Shown one piece after another: positions 24,571-32,163 of a stretch of DNA of 46,430 nt (position 1 is the first letter of the stretch; every line of letters starts with the position of its first letter). A program made the translations under genes and the position numbers. A model generated the notes under the pieces. That model made no database searches. It was not told the origin of the DNA and saw nothing but the letters and a program-made list of their open reading frames with translations. The stretch is from Algibacter_G agarivorans (GTDB lineage: Bacteria; Bacteroidota; Bacteroidia; Flavobacteriales; Flavobacteriaceae). Location of the stretch: positions 1-46,430 of the forward strand of contig NZ_BAABJJ010000033.1 in NCBI RefSeq assembly GCF_039543245.1, written 5' to 3'.

Positions 24571-25341
24571 ATGGCAACTTATAGTAAGAGAGGTTACAAA
24601 CCAAAAACAAAAGTAGAAAAGGAACAAAATATAGAAGACGGTTCTACAACTGCAGAGGTTTTTAACACACTTGATGAAACAGCTTCTAAAACAGAAGACT
24701 TTGTAGCAAAAAACCAGAAATATATTTTTATAATTATAGGACTGGTTGCAGTTGTAGTTTTAGGGTCTTTGGCATATAAAGAATACATTGCTAAACCAAA
24801 GCAAACAGCTGCTATGAACGATATGTTTCAAGCGCAAAAATATTTTGATGAAGCGGTTACTGGTACAGCAAAGGACTCCTTATATAATTTAGCGTTAAAT
24901 GGTGGAGAAGGTAAGTTTGGTATGCTAGATATTATTGAAGAATACAGCGGAACACCATCTGCTAATCTAGCTAGTTATTACGCGGGTACGGCGTATTTAA
25001 GACTGAAGGATTATAAAAATGCGGTTGAATATTTAGGTGATTTTAAAAGTGATGACGAAATATTGGCACCTTTAGCAAAAGGGAATATAGGCGATGCCTT
25101 TGTGCAATTAAATCAGAAAGAAGATGCCCTAGGATATTATGAGCAAGCGGCTGAAATGCGTGATAATGAATTTACAACACCAATGTATTTATTTAAAGCT
25201 GGAACAATTGCTCTAGATTTAGGAAAAGCGGATAAGGCATTGGCTTATTTTAAAAGAATAAAAGACGATTATGCTAATTCTACTGAAGCTGCTAAAGTGG
25301 AGGTGTTTATTGGAAAAGCGCAAGTATTGGCTAATAAATAA
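24571..25341 (+). CDS. TPR protein with single membrane anchor (YfgM-like)
   Basis: A 256-aa protein with a basic cytoplasmic N-terminus (TYSKRGYKPKTK), one transmembrane helix at residues ~50-68 and a periplasmic part rich in TPR-like helix pairs (SANLASYYAGTAYLRLKDYK, GNIGDAFVQLNQKEDALGYY, YLFKAGTIALDLGKADKALA). The layout matches YfgM-type proteins that associate with the Sec translocon and periplasmic chaperones; the equivalence is inferred from architecture. Its stop is 4 bp before the ribH start, so the two are co-transcribed. Confidence 0.82.
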   Translation: MATYSKRGYKPKTKVEKEQNIEDGSTTAEVFNTLDETASKTEDFVAKNQKYIFIIIGLVAVVVLGSLAYKEYIAKPKQTAAMNDMFQAQKYFDEAVTGTAKDSLYNLALNGGEGKFGMLDIIEEYSGTPSANLASYYAGTAYLRLKDYKNAVEYLGDFKSDDEILAPLAKGNIGDAFVQLNQKEDALGYYEQAAEMRDNEFTTPMYLFKAGTIALDLGKADKALAYFKRIKDDYANSTEAAKVEVFIGKAQVLANK

Positions 25342-25345
25342 TAAC

Positions 25346-25831
25346 ATGGCTACGGTAAATAACAATTTATCCGATTACGATAAAACAACAATCCCAAACG
25401 CGAATAAATTTCGGTTTGGGATTGTTGTTTCAGAATGGAATGACACTATAACCGAAGGCCTGTATCAAGGCGCGTACAATACATTAATTGAGCATGGCGC
25501 ATTACCTAATAATATTGTCCGTTGGGATGTTCCTGGAAGTTTTGAGCTTATTTACGGAAGTAAAAAAATGCAGGAGCAAATGGTAAATGCCGTTATTGCT
25601 ATAGGTAGTGTTATTCAAGGTGAAACCAAACATTTCGACTTTGTTTGTGAAGGCGTAGCTCAGGGCATAAAAGACTTAAATGTATTACGTGAAACTCCGG
25701 TAATTTTCTGTGTACTTACAGATAATAACATGCAACAAGCCATTGACCGTTCAGGCGGTAAACACGGGAACAAAGGTACGGAAGCTGCTGTCGCGGCTAT
25801 TAAGATGGCAGAGCTACGTGAAAATAGTTAA
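25346..25831 (+). CDS. ribH: 6,7-dimethyl-8-ribityllumazine synthase
   Basis: Penultimate enzyme of riboflavin synthesis, condensing 5-amino-6-ribitylaminouracil with 3,4-dihydroxy-2-butanone 4-phosphate; 161 aa, forms icosahedral or pentameric assemblies. Motifs: RFGIVVSEWND (residue ~24-34), WDVPGSFELIYG, AIGSVIQGETKHFDFVCEG with the catalytic His, and FCVLTDNNMQQAIDRSGGKHGNKG. The ATG at 25346, 4 bp after the upstream stop, gives the expected N-terminus. Within its first 30 codons a 17-bp perfect inverted repeat (25383-25399 with 25414-25430) can form a large hairpin in the mRNA. No FMN riboswitch is seen upstream. Confidence 0.95.
   Translation: MATVNNNLSDYDKTTIPNANKFRFGIVVSEWNDTITEGLYQGAYNTLIEHGALPNNIVRWDVPGSFELIYGSKKMQEQMVNAVIAIGSVIQGETKHFDFVCEGVAQGIKDLNVLRETPVIFCVLTDNNMQQAIDRSGGKHGNKGTEAAVAAIKMAELRENS
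25383..25430 (+). promoter_or_regulatory. Intragenic hairpin in ribH mRNA
   Basis: Arms 25383-25399 and 25414-25430 are perfectly complementary over 17 bp (core ACAACAATCCCAAAC); past a bulged G, four more pairs (CGAA/TTCG) close a five-base loop. It lies in codons 13-29 of ribH. Such a stem could slow ribosomes or terminate transcription early; function is inferred only from structure. Confidence 0.8.
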
Positions 25832-25897
25832 TTAGTCTCTAGTCAATTTCTTAACATTTTTTGGCATTTCAATCCTTAGTTTCTGAGCAATTTTGAG

Positions 25898-25905
25898 TAC
25901 TTTTG
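25898..25905 (+). promoter_or_regulatory. Bacteroidota -7 element before the small membrane proteins
   Basis: TACTTTTG matches TAnnTTTG and lies 21 bp before the TTG start of the 77-aa gene. No clear -33 TTG. Confidence 0.45.
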
Positions 25906-25926
25906 AAAGATAAGCAGTACTAGATT

Positions 25927-26160
25927 TTGTTTAAACAGCGAAAAAATAAAAACTTCAATTATCAATCTCGGTTTTCTAAAGAAAGTCAAACAGACTCTAG
26001 TTTAGATGATGATTCTAAAACCAAAGATTTTATTTCTAAATGGCGACGAAAAAGTGGTAGTAAACCCAAAACTCGTGCTGCCATGCCTATAAGGACTTTA
26101 ATTTTGATTTTGGTATTATTATTGATTTGTATGTATTTATTAGAAAAAAAATACATGTAA
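25927..26160 (+). CDS. Small basic single-pass membrane protein A
   Basis: A 77-aa protein with a basic, polar N-terminal half (FKQRKNKNFNYQSRFSKES, then an acidic patch SSLDDDSK, then KWRRKSGSKPK) and one C-terminal transmembrane helix at ~55-72 (RTLILILVLLLICMYLLEKK). The only available start is TTG, since no ATG or GTG occurs in frame near it. Its opening resembles that of the next gene (FKQRKNKNFNYQ versus LKTRKNKKFSYT), so they are paralogues. Cytoplasmic N-terminus and tail anchor suggest a membrane-tethering or scaffold role; unknown. Confidence 0.68.
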   Translation: MFKQRKNKNFNYQSRFSKESQTDSSLDDDSKTKDFISKWRRKSGSKPKTRAAMPIRTLILILVLLLICMYLLEKKYM

Positions 26161-26178
26161 CCAAAAAACTTAGAAAAC

Positions 26179-26466
26179 ATGGGACTTTTAAAAACGCGTA
26201 AAAATAAAAAATTCAGTTATACACCTCGTTATTTTGATGATAAAGGCGAAGGCAACCCTTTTGAAATTAAGCATAAGTTTGATGAACACAGAAAAACGAT
26301 AGGTCCTAGCAAAGGCTTAAAAGGAAAATTTATTGATGCATTTGATGACTTAAAAAGCAATCCAAATAGAGATGTAAATAGGCGCACTTTAATTATTATT
26401 GCTGTGCTTATTTTAATATTTTTGTTCATCATCGATTTCGATTTATCTATATTTTTTTCCAAATAA
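26179..26466 (+). CDS. Small basic single-pass membrane protein B
   Basis: A 95-aa paralogue of the preceding protein: LLKTRKNKKFSYTPRYFDDK at the N-terminus, GPSKGLKGKFIDAFDDLKSN in the middle, and a C-terminal transmembrane helix at ~70-90 (TLIIIAVLILIFLFIIDFDL). It ends 3 bp before mutL, so it is translated in the same operon. Function unknown; the family seems conserved next to mutL in Flavobacteriaceae by my recollection. Confidence 0.75.
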   Translation: MGLLKTRKNKKFSYTPRYFDDKGEGNPFEIKHKFDEHRKTIGPSKGLKGKFIDAFDDLKSNPNRDVNRRTLIIIAVLILIFLFIIDFDLSIFFSK

Positions 26467-26469
26467 TAT

Positions 26470-28320
26470 ATGGCTGATATTATTCAACTTTTACCCGATC
26501 ATGTAGCAAATCAAATAGCTGCTGGAGAAGTTGTACAACGTCCGGCGTCTGTTGTAAAAGAGCTTCTTGAAAATGCCATTGATGCAGGAGCAGATACCAT
26601 AAAACTAATTATAAAAGACGCAGGTAAAACCCTTGTTCAAGTCATAGACAACGGGAAGGGTATGAGTACTACCGATGCTCGATTGAGTTTTGAGCGCCAT
26701 GCGACTTCAAAAATTAGAAGTGCCGAAGATTTATTTCAACTCCATACTAAAGGTTTTCGTGGTGAAGCTTTAGCAAGTATAGCAGCTATTGCTCATGTAG
26801 AATTGAAAACCAAACAAGAACACGACGATGTTGGTAATGTACTTGTTATAGAAGGCAGTAAAGTCACTTCGCAAGAAGTAATTGTAACGCCTACAGGGAC
26901 TTCCGTTTCAGTAAAAAACCTCTTTTTTAATATTCCTGCAAGACGAAACTTTTTAAAGTCAGATACCGTAGAGTTGCGTCATGTTATAGATGAATTTCAT
27001 CGCGTAGCATTAGCACACCCTAATATAAGTTTTGCTTTGTATAACAATGGAAGCGAATCGTTGAACCTTCCGATTAGTAATTACAGACAGCGTATTGTAA
27101 ATATTTTTGGAACTAAAACCAATGAAAAATTAGTACCTGTAGAAGAAGATACCGAAGTGCTGAAAATTTCAGGGTTTGTTGGGAAACCAGAATTTGCTAA
27201 AAAAACCAGAGGAGAGCAGTACTTTTTTGTGAATGACCGTTTCATTAAAAGTGCTTATTTAAATCATGCTATTGCTTCAGCTTTTGAGGGTTTGTTAAAA
27301 AATGGGACGCATGCTAGTTATTTTTTAAATTTAACGGTCAATCCGCAAACTATTGATATAAATATTCACCCAACAAAAACAGAAATTAAGTTTGATGATG
27401 AGCACACGCTTTATGCTTTGCTGCGTTCTGCAGTAAAACATAGTTTAGGGCAGTTTAATATTGCGCCGGTACTTGACTTTGAGCGAGACCCCAATTTAGA
27501 TACGCCATATAGTTATAAAAGTGAGGGTTCTAATATCCCAAAGGTAGAAGTGGATAGAAGTTTTAATCCGTTTCAAGAGGAAACTAGTTCTCGTACAAAG
27601 GCAGTTGCTTATAAAAAAGAATCAACCGAAAATTGGGAAGGGTTGTACGTAGGTTTAGAATCCAAAGGGAATATATCCCAACAAGATTTTGGAGAAGTCC
27701 GTTTTGAAAGTGAAGAAAGTACAGCCTCAATTTTTGATAATGATAATCAGGTCGAGCAAAAAAACTCAACTTATCAACTTCATAACAAATATATTGTTAG
27801 TACTATTAAATCAGGGATGTTGATTATAGATCAGAACCGTGCACATCAACGTATTTTGTATGAAGATTTTCTTAAGAATATGACCATAAAAGAAGCCGCA
27901 AGTCAGCAATTATTATTCCCGCTTGAGCTTTATTTTTCAAAACAAGATATTGATATTATTAATCAGTTAAAAGATGATTTAGAACATACAGGTTTTGTGT
28001 TTTCGGACGTTAAAGAAGAGTCTGTTGCTATTACAGGTGTGCCGGTAAGTGTTCCAGAAAGTGAAGTGTCGATTATTTTGGAGCAATTAATAAGTGATGT
28101 TGAAAACGAAGTGCCTGATAGTAATTTTAGTGCTACCGATTTATTGGCAAAATCTATGGCGAAAAGTTTAGCTATTAAAACGGGACAGTTTTTACAAAAA
28201 GACGAACAAGAACATTTGGTAAATAAGCTTTTTGCTTGTAAAGAACCCAATGTATCGCCCACTAATAGAACAACATTTGTGACTATGAGTGTTGATGAAT
28301 TAGATAAAAAATTTATTTAG
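26470..28320 (+). CDS. mutL: DNA mismatch repair protein MutL
   Basis: Couples MutS mismatch recognition to strand removal; 616 aa. The N-terminal GHKL ATPase is intact: ANQIAAGEVVQRPASVVKEL (catalytic Glu 31, Asn 35), DNGKGM, ATSKI and GFRGEALASIAA. The transducer domain follows with QYFFVNDRFIKSAYLNHAI and IHPTKTEIKF (~residue 300), then a linker to ~430 and a C-terminal dimerisation domain. The C-terminal nuclease signature DQHA(x)2E(x)4E reads DQNRAHQRILYE here, so the metal-binding His and first Glu are changed to Asn and Gln, and the usual C-P-H-G-R-P block is replaced by KEPNVSPTN. The protein may lack endonuclease activity. No mutH is visible. Confidence 0.96.
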   Translation: MADIIQLLPDHVANQIAAGEVVQRPASVVKELLENAIDAGADTIKLIIKDAGKTLVQVIDNGKGMSTTDARLSFERHATSKIRSAEDLFQLHTKGFRGEALASIAAIAHVELKTKQEHDDVGNVLVIEGSKVTSQEVIVTPTGTSVSVKNLFFNIPARRNFLKSDTVELRHVIDEFHRVALAHPNISFALYNNGSESLNLPISNYRQRIVNIFGTKTNEKLVPVEEDTEVLKISGFVGKPEFAKKTRGEQYFFVNDRFIKSAYLNHAIASAFEGLLKNGTHASYFLNLTVNPQTIDINIHPTKTEIKFDDEHTLYALLRSAVKHSLGQFNIAPVLDFERDPNLDTPYSYKSEGSNIPKVEVDRSFNPFQEETSSRTKAVAYKKESTENWEGLYVGLESKGNISQQDFGEVRFESEESTASIFDNDNQVEQKNSTYQLHNKYIVSTIKSGMLIIDQNRAHQRILYEDFLKNMTIKEAASQQLLFPLELYFSKQDIDIINQLKDDLEHTGFVFSDVKEESVAITGVPVSVPESEVSIILEQLISDVENEVPDSNFSATDLLAKSMAKSLAIKTGQFLQKDEQEHLVNKLFACKEPNVSPTNRTTFVTMSVDELDKKFI

Positions 28321-28323
28321 AAT

Positions 28324-29073
28324 ATGATGAGAATTTCAGATACCGTTAAACATTTATTAATCATTAACGTGATTATGTTTATTGGTACATTGTTTATTGG
28401 AAATGGTAATTTGTTTTATGAATGGTTTGCCATGTATTTTCCGAAAAATGATGCGTTTCAGCCTTGGCAAATCATTACTCACATGTTTATGCATGGTGGA
28501 GCCATGCACATTTTCTTCAACATGTTTGCCCTTTGGATGTTTGGTGTACCTGTAGAACAGACTTTAGGTTCAAGGCGATTTTTGTTTCTCTATATTTCGG
28601 CTGGTTTAGGGGCTGTTTTGTTACAAGTTGGACTTTACTATTTTCAATATGTCCCAAGTTATAATGCTTTGTTAGAATCTGGATTATCTTCAGAAAGCAT
28701 TAAACAAATGCTTACTAATAATGAAACCATTACTGGCGTAACTCAATCTCAAGTTTCAATGCTGAAGGATATTTATCCAGCTTACAATGCGTCTATGGTA
28801 GGTGCATCTGGTTGTATTATGGGAGTTTTAGCGGCTTTTGGTATGATGAATCCTGAAGCTAAACTCATGATGATTTTTTTACCTATTCCTATTAAGGCAA
28901 AATATTTTATTCCAGGTATTATTATTTTAGACTTAATTTCTGGGTTAACAGGGCAATCCTTTTTTAGTCCAAGTAATACGGCATATATGGCTCACGTTGG
29001 AGGCGCTTTAACAGGGTTTTTAATTATGTGGTATTGGAAAAAAACGCAGTTTAACAGAAACCGTTGGAATTAA
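28324..29073 (+). CDS. Rhomboid intramembrane serine protease, copy 1
   Basis: A 249-aa multi-pass protease that cleaves substrates within the membrane. The catalytic Ser is S162 in MVGASGCIMG, the His H224 in AHVGGALTG, and the oxyanion region HIFFNM (His 62, Asn 66) lies in TM2. A long loop with LLESGLSSESIKQML follows TM3. Six TM segments are visible. It starts 3 bp after mutL and ends with TAATG overlapping the second rhomboid. Substrates unknown. Confidence 0.93.
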   Translation: MMRISDTVKHLLIINVIMFIGTLFIGNGNLFYEWFAMYFPKNDAFQPWQIITHMFMHGGAMHIFFNMFALWMFGVPVEQTLGSRRFLFLYISAGLGAVLLQVGLYYFQYVPSYNALLESGLSSESIKQMLTNNETITGVTQSQVSMLKDIYPAYNASMVGASGCIMGVLAAFGMMNPEAKLMMIFLPIPIKAKYFIPGIIILDLISGLTGQSFFSPSNTAYMAHVGGALTGFLIMWYWKKTQFNRNRWN

Positions 29074-29921
29074 TGACTTCGCTCAATCAAGATATAAAAG
29101 ACAAACTGTCTAACCTCAATGTTTTAGAGAAAATAATAGCCATTAATGTTGTGGTTTTTCTGTTGGGACTCATTCTAAAACCTTATTTAATTTGGTTTAA
29201 GTTACCAAGCGATTTTTCCGATTTCATATTTAAACCATGGGCAATTATTAGCTATGCTTTTCTGCATTATGATTTTTTACACCTCTTTTTTAATATGCTA
29301 TGGTTGTATTTTCTTGGGAAAATGTTTTTAAATCTATTTAGTTCGAAAATGGCATTAAACATATATTTTCTTGGGGCTATTTCTGGTGGTTTATTGTTTA
29401 TGTTGGGTTACACGGTGTTTCCTGGGTTATTTGGATTAAATTCTACATTAGAAGGAGCTTCGGCTGCAGTCAGAGCTTTGTTGATTTTTCTTTGTGCTTA
29501 TATGCCCAATCAAGGCATGCGTTTTTTTACTTTTAATTTAAAACTTTGGTATATAGGTGCTGCAATTGTAGTTATAGATGTTATTGGTTTATTTGGAGTT
29601 AATGCAGGTGGTAACTTAGCGCATTTAGGAGGAGCTTTATTAGGTTATTTTTACGCAAAACAATTACTAAAAGGCCAAGATATAGGCAAAGGCTTTGAGC
29701 GATTTATGGATGGCATAGCTCATATGTTTAAACCTTCTAAAAAAGGTCCTTTAAAAACGGTACATAAAAACAAAAGTAAAGTTGGTGGTTATACGAAAGG
29801 TGAGTTTGATAAATTTAATAACCAGAAGAAAATCGATGTTATTTTAGATAAAATCAGTAAAAGTGGTTATGATAGTTTAACCGCTGAAGAAAAAGAGTTT
29901 TTGTTCAAGGCAGGGAAGTAG
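29073..29921 (+). CDS. Rhomboid family protein, copy 2, with C-terminal DUF6576
   Basis: A 282-aa second rhomboid. The active-site motif is GASA (S130) instead of GASG, with His 184 in NLAHLGGALLG and HLFFNM (His 70, Asn 74), so the catalytic dyad is present but the glycine after the serine is replaced by alanine. After six TM segments a soluble tail (200-282) holds a basic stretch and the helical DUF6576-like end KKIDVILDKISKSGYDSLTA. The ATG overlaps the stop of copy 1 by one base. The first ATG is preferred to an in-frame TTG at 29064. Activity with GASA is likely but should be checked. Confidence 0.9.
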   Translation: MTSLNQDIKDKLSNLNVLEKIIAINVVVFLLGLILKPYLIWFKLPSDFSDFIFKPWAIISYAFLHYDFLHLFFNMLWLYFLGKMFLNLFSSKMALNIYFLGAISGGLLFMLGYTVFPGLFGLNSTLEGASAAVRALLIFLCAYMPNQGMRFFTFNLKLWYIGAAIVVIDVIGLFGVNAGGNLAHLGGALLGYFYAKQLLKGQDIGKGFERFMDGIAHMFKPSKKGPLKTVHKNKSKVGGYTKGEFDKFNNQKKIDVILDKISKSGYDSLTAEEKEFLFKAGK

Positions 29922-29927
29922 TAATCT

Positions 29928-30953
29928 ATGAAAAAGCTGAGTTTTATAAATAAAATCATCTATTTCATCAATAGTATTGTTGCGGTATTGCTTCTGCTCT
30001 CATTTACGCTACCGTTTTTACCTCCAAAAACATTTCCCTTTCTATCTGTAATCAACTTAGGAGTCTCTTTTTTAATTTTGATTAATGGTTTGTTCTTTAT
30101 ATACTGGTTAGTCAAGTTGAAGAGGCAATTGATGCTATCGCTTATAGTACTGGTAATTGGATATTTTTCTTTTGGTTCATTATACAAGTTTTCATCTTCA
30201 AAAAAGATTGAAACCCCGGAGAATTTGAAAGTCGTCAATTATAATGTGAGGCTTTTTAATCTTTATGAATGGATTCCTGAAAAAGGTATTGAAACCAAAA
30301 TTATCGATTTTATAAAAACGGAAGCTCCAGAGGTTTTAAGTGTTCAAGAATATCATCCGCATAAAAACATTGATTTATCTTTTTTTAAATATAAATACGA
30401 GCATTTATCAGGAAAAAAAACAAAATACGGGCAAGCTATTTTTTCGCAATTTCCTATAGTGAATTCTGGTTCTATTGAGTTTCCCGATACGGCTAATAAT
30501 GCCATCTTTGCTGATGTTGTAAAAGGAGAAGACACTATAAGGGTTTATAATATTCATTTAGAATCCATGCGGATTGACACTAAAGTTGAAAATCTTAAAA
30601 AAGAAGATTCTGAAAGACTTTTTAAAAGGATAGGCACAACCTTTAAAATGCAAGAGTTCCAAACAGAATTGTTTTTAACACACAAAAAACAATGCAAATA
30701 CAAAATGGTGATTTGTGGCGATTTTAATAATACCGCGTTTTCGTATGTGTATAGAAAGATTAAAGGGAATTTAAACGATACTTTTAAAGAAGCAGGAAAT
30801 GGTTTTGGACGTACATACGATTTTAAGTTTTTTCCTGTTCGTATCGACTTTATTTTTGCTGATGAGGCCTTCTCTGTAAACGGGTTTAAAGCGTATAATG
30901 ACCATTATTCTGACCACTACCCAATTATGGCAACTTTGAGTTTGGGAAAATAG
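29928..30953 (+). CDS. Membrane-anchored endonuclease/exonuclease/phosphatase family protein
   Basis: A 341-aa protein with three N-terminal hydrophobic segments (residues ~10-80) and a C-terminal EEP (DNase I-like) domain (~95-341). Domain marks are LKVVNYNVRLFNLYEW, VLSVQEYH (catalytic Glu in VQE), VICGDFNNTAFSYVYR, and the closing DHYSDHYPIMATLSLG with the final His. The EEP fold serves nucleases and phospho-/sphingo-lipid phosphatases; the membrane anchor favours an envelope substrate. It starts 6 bp after the second rhomboid and is the last gene of this operon. Confidence 0.9.
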   Translation: MKKLSFINKIIYFINSIVAVLLLLSFTLPFLPPKTFPFLSVINLGVSFLILINGLFFIYWLVKLKRQLMLSLIVLVIGYFSFGSLYKFSSSKKIETPENLKVVNYNVRLFNLYEWIPEKGIETKIIDFIKTEAPEVLSVQEYHPHKNIDLSFFKYKYEHLSGKKTKYGQAIFSQFPIVNSGSIEFPDTANNAIFADVVKGEDTIRVYNIHLESMRIDTKVENLKKEDSERLFKRIGTTFKMQEFQTELFLTHKKQCKYKMVICGDFNNTAFSYVYRKIKGNLNDTFKEAGNGFGRTYDFKFFPVRIDFIFADEAFSVNGFKAYNDHYSDHYPIMATLSLGK

Positions 30954-30960
30954 TTTTTAG

Positions 30961-31002
30961 TCACAGTCACAGTCACAGTCACAGTCACAGTCACTGTCAC
31001 AG
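30961..31002. repeat. Hexamer tandem repeat TCACAG
   Basis: TCACAG occurs five times in a row, then once as TCACTG and once more intact, starting 8 bases after the EEP stop codon. It is followed by a low-complexity stretch (TTTGTGCCTTTGCGTCTCTGCG, about 31090-31111) that I recall as a common dispersed sequence. The hexamer length means copy changes would not shift a frame, and it lies outside genes. Confidence 0.85.
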
Positions 31003-31119
31003 TATTCAGTTGTTCACGTAAAGATTAAGATATATAGGTTTTTAATACATTTATGTGTCCTCTCAGTTAGCAGCGAGTTGCGTGTCGCTTTGTGCCTTTG
31101 CGTCTCTGCGCGACAATAT

Positions 31120-31428
31120 TCACATAAACGAACAATCCACTGCATCTGCAATAATATGAATCACTAAGCCCAAAGCAATTAACCGTGTTTTCCTAGGAAG
31201 GATTAAAATAATATACAAAACAAGGGCATAATACGTATGCAACGGATGGAAATTAATACTACATCTATTGGAATCAAAAATAGGGTTTGCTACTAGATGG
31301 TCTAAATCAATCCACATTCCTGAAAACATAATTAAAAAGGCTATTTTCCAATTTGATTTATACCAAACAAGTGCAACTGCAAGCGGAATAAAAATATGAC
31401 TACCATAATGAGCAAAAGTTTGAAGCAT
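31120..31428 (-). CDS. DUF6122 family small membrane protein
   Basis: A 102-aa protein with about four short hydrophobic segments and polar conserved residues between them: HYGSHIFIPL, WIDLDHLVANPIFD, INFHPLHTYYAL and HIIADAVDC. The His/Asp pattern (DLDH, HPLH, HIIAD) resembles metal-dependent membrane hydrolases, but the family is uncharacterised. It overlaps the WbqC stop by one base (TAATG) and is last in the parA-to-DUF6122 run. Confidence 0.85.
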   Translation of the reverse strand: MLQTFAHYGSHIFIPLAVALVWYKSNWKIAFLIMFSGMWIDLDHLVANPIFDSNRCSINFHPLHTYYALVLYIILILPRKTRLIALGLVIHIIADAVDCSFM

Positions 31429-32051
31429 TATAGTGGAATTATAGTTTGCGATTCTAAATAGTTAAGTGCATTGGGGCCTTCATTAAAGAGTAAGTCTAAA
31501 ATGCTTAAATTAGGAATGAAACCATATTTACTATTGAAAACCTGAGTGTAGGTGTCATAATCTTGAGGATGTTCTTTTTTCGCGTTTACAAGAAACCTAA
31601 AGTCCATTTTGTTTTCAATAGATTTCTGATAGGTTACGGTTTTTGAAGTATTCAATTCTAATTGTAAACAATCACAAATCACCTCAAAACACTTCAAATT
31701 AAAATCTAAGATATATTCAGTTTTTTCTGTGAATAAAGGCTGAAGTTCATCTTCATAGTATTCAAAAAAAGGGGATGTTCTGTAGGCTGAAAGTAATGAT
31801 TTCCAATGTAGACTTTGCCAGTTTTCTTCATTAAAAATTTTAACATTTCTATGTTTTTGACGATTTTTTTGTGAGTGGATAACAGGAACATTTAGGCCTA
31901 GTTTTCCGTTAGCGCCATAAATATAGGTTCTATTTCTGTAGGTCTGCTTTAAGAAATTATCATCTACTTCAAATTCCACATGGTCAGCATTGGCAATGGC
32001 AACGAAATGCGCAATATTTGGAAAATATGTAGGATGTAGTATGATGTTCAT
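31428..32051 (-). CDS. WbqC family protein
   Basis: A 207-aa member of the WbqC family, found in polysaccharide-synthesis clusters and as a lone conserved gene in Bacteroidota. Landmarks: HPTYFPNIAHFVAIANADHV at the N-terminus, YRNRTYIYGANGKLGLNVPV, WQSLHWKSLLSAYRTSPFFE and NALNYLE at the end. An ATG at 32063 would add MTEQ, but those codons fall in a dispersed repeat arm, so the ATG at 32051 (MNIILHPTY) is chosen. A role as a glycan-modifying enzyme is suggested by family context only. Confidence 0.88.
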   Translation of the reverse strand: MNIILHPTYFPNIAHFVAIANADHVEFEVDDNFLKQTYRNRTYIYGANGKLGLNVPVIHSQKNRQKHRNVKIFNEENWQSLHWKSLLSAYRTSPFFEYYEDELQPLFTEKTEYILDFNLKCFEVICDCLQLELNTSKTVTYQKSIENKMDFRFLVNAKKEHPQDYDTYTQVFNSKYGFIPNLSILDLLFNEGPNALNYLESQTIIPL

Positions 32052-32058
32052 TTGCTCT

Positions 32059-32137
32059 GTCATTCCTACGAAGGCAGGAATCTTATAAATTGAAACTTTA
32101 TTTTATTATAGTGGATTCCTGCCTCCGCAGGAATGAC
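32059..32137. repeat. Dispersed inverted repeat between lepB and wbqC
   Basis: Arms 32059-32082 and 32114-32137 pair at 22 of 24 positions; core GGCAGGAATC/GATTCCTGCC. It is of the dispersed 'gtcattcctgcgaaggcaggaatc' type found in many bacterial genomes. Confidence 0.85.
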
Positions 32138-32163
32138 AAAATATTCACCAAAAAATAAATCAG

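Noticed and set aside
24340..24627. Minus-strand open frame of 95 codons between recF and the TPR gene
   Set aside because: It overlaps the start of the TPR gene and its promoter, and its composition (Phe/Leu/Tyr-rich) is that of AT-rich non-coding DNA.
30961..31002. TCACAG tandem repeat as a CRISPR-like array
   Set aside because: Units are 6 bp with no spacers; it is a simple microsatellite.
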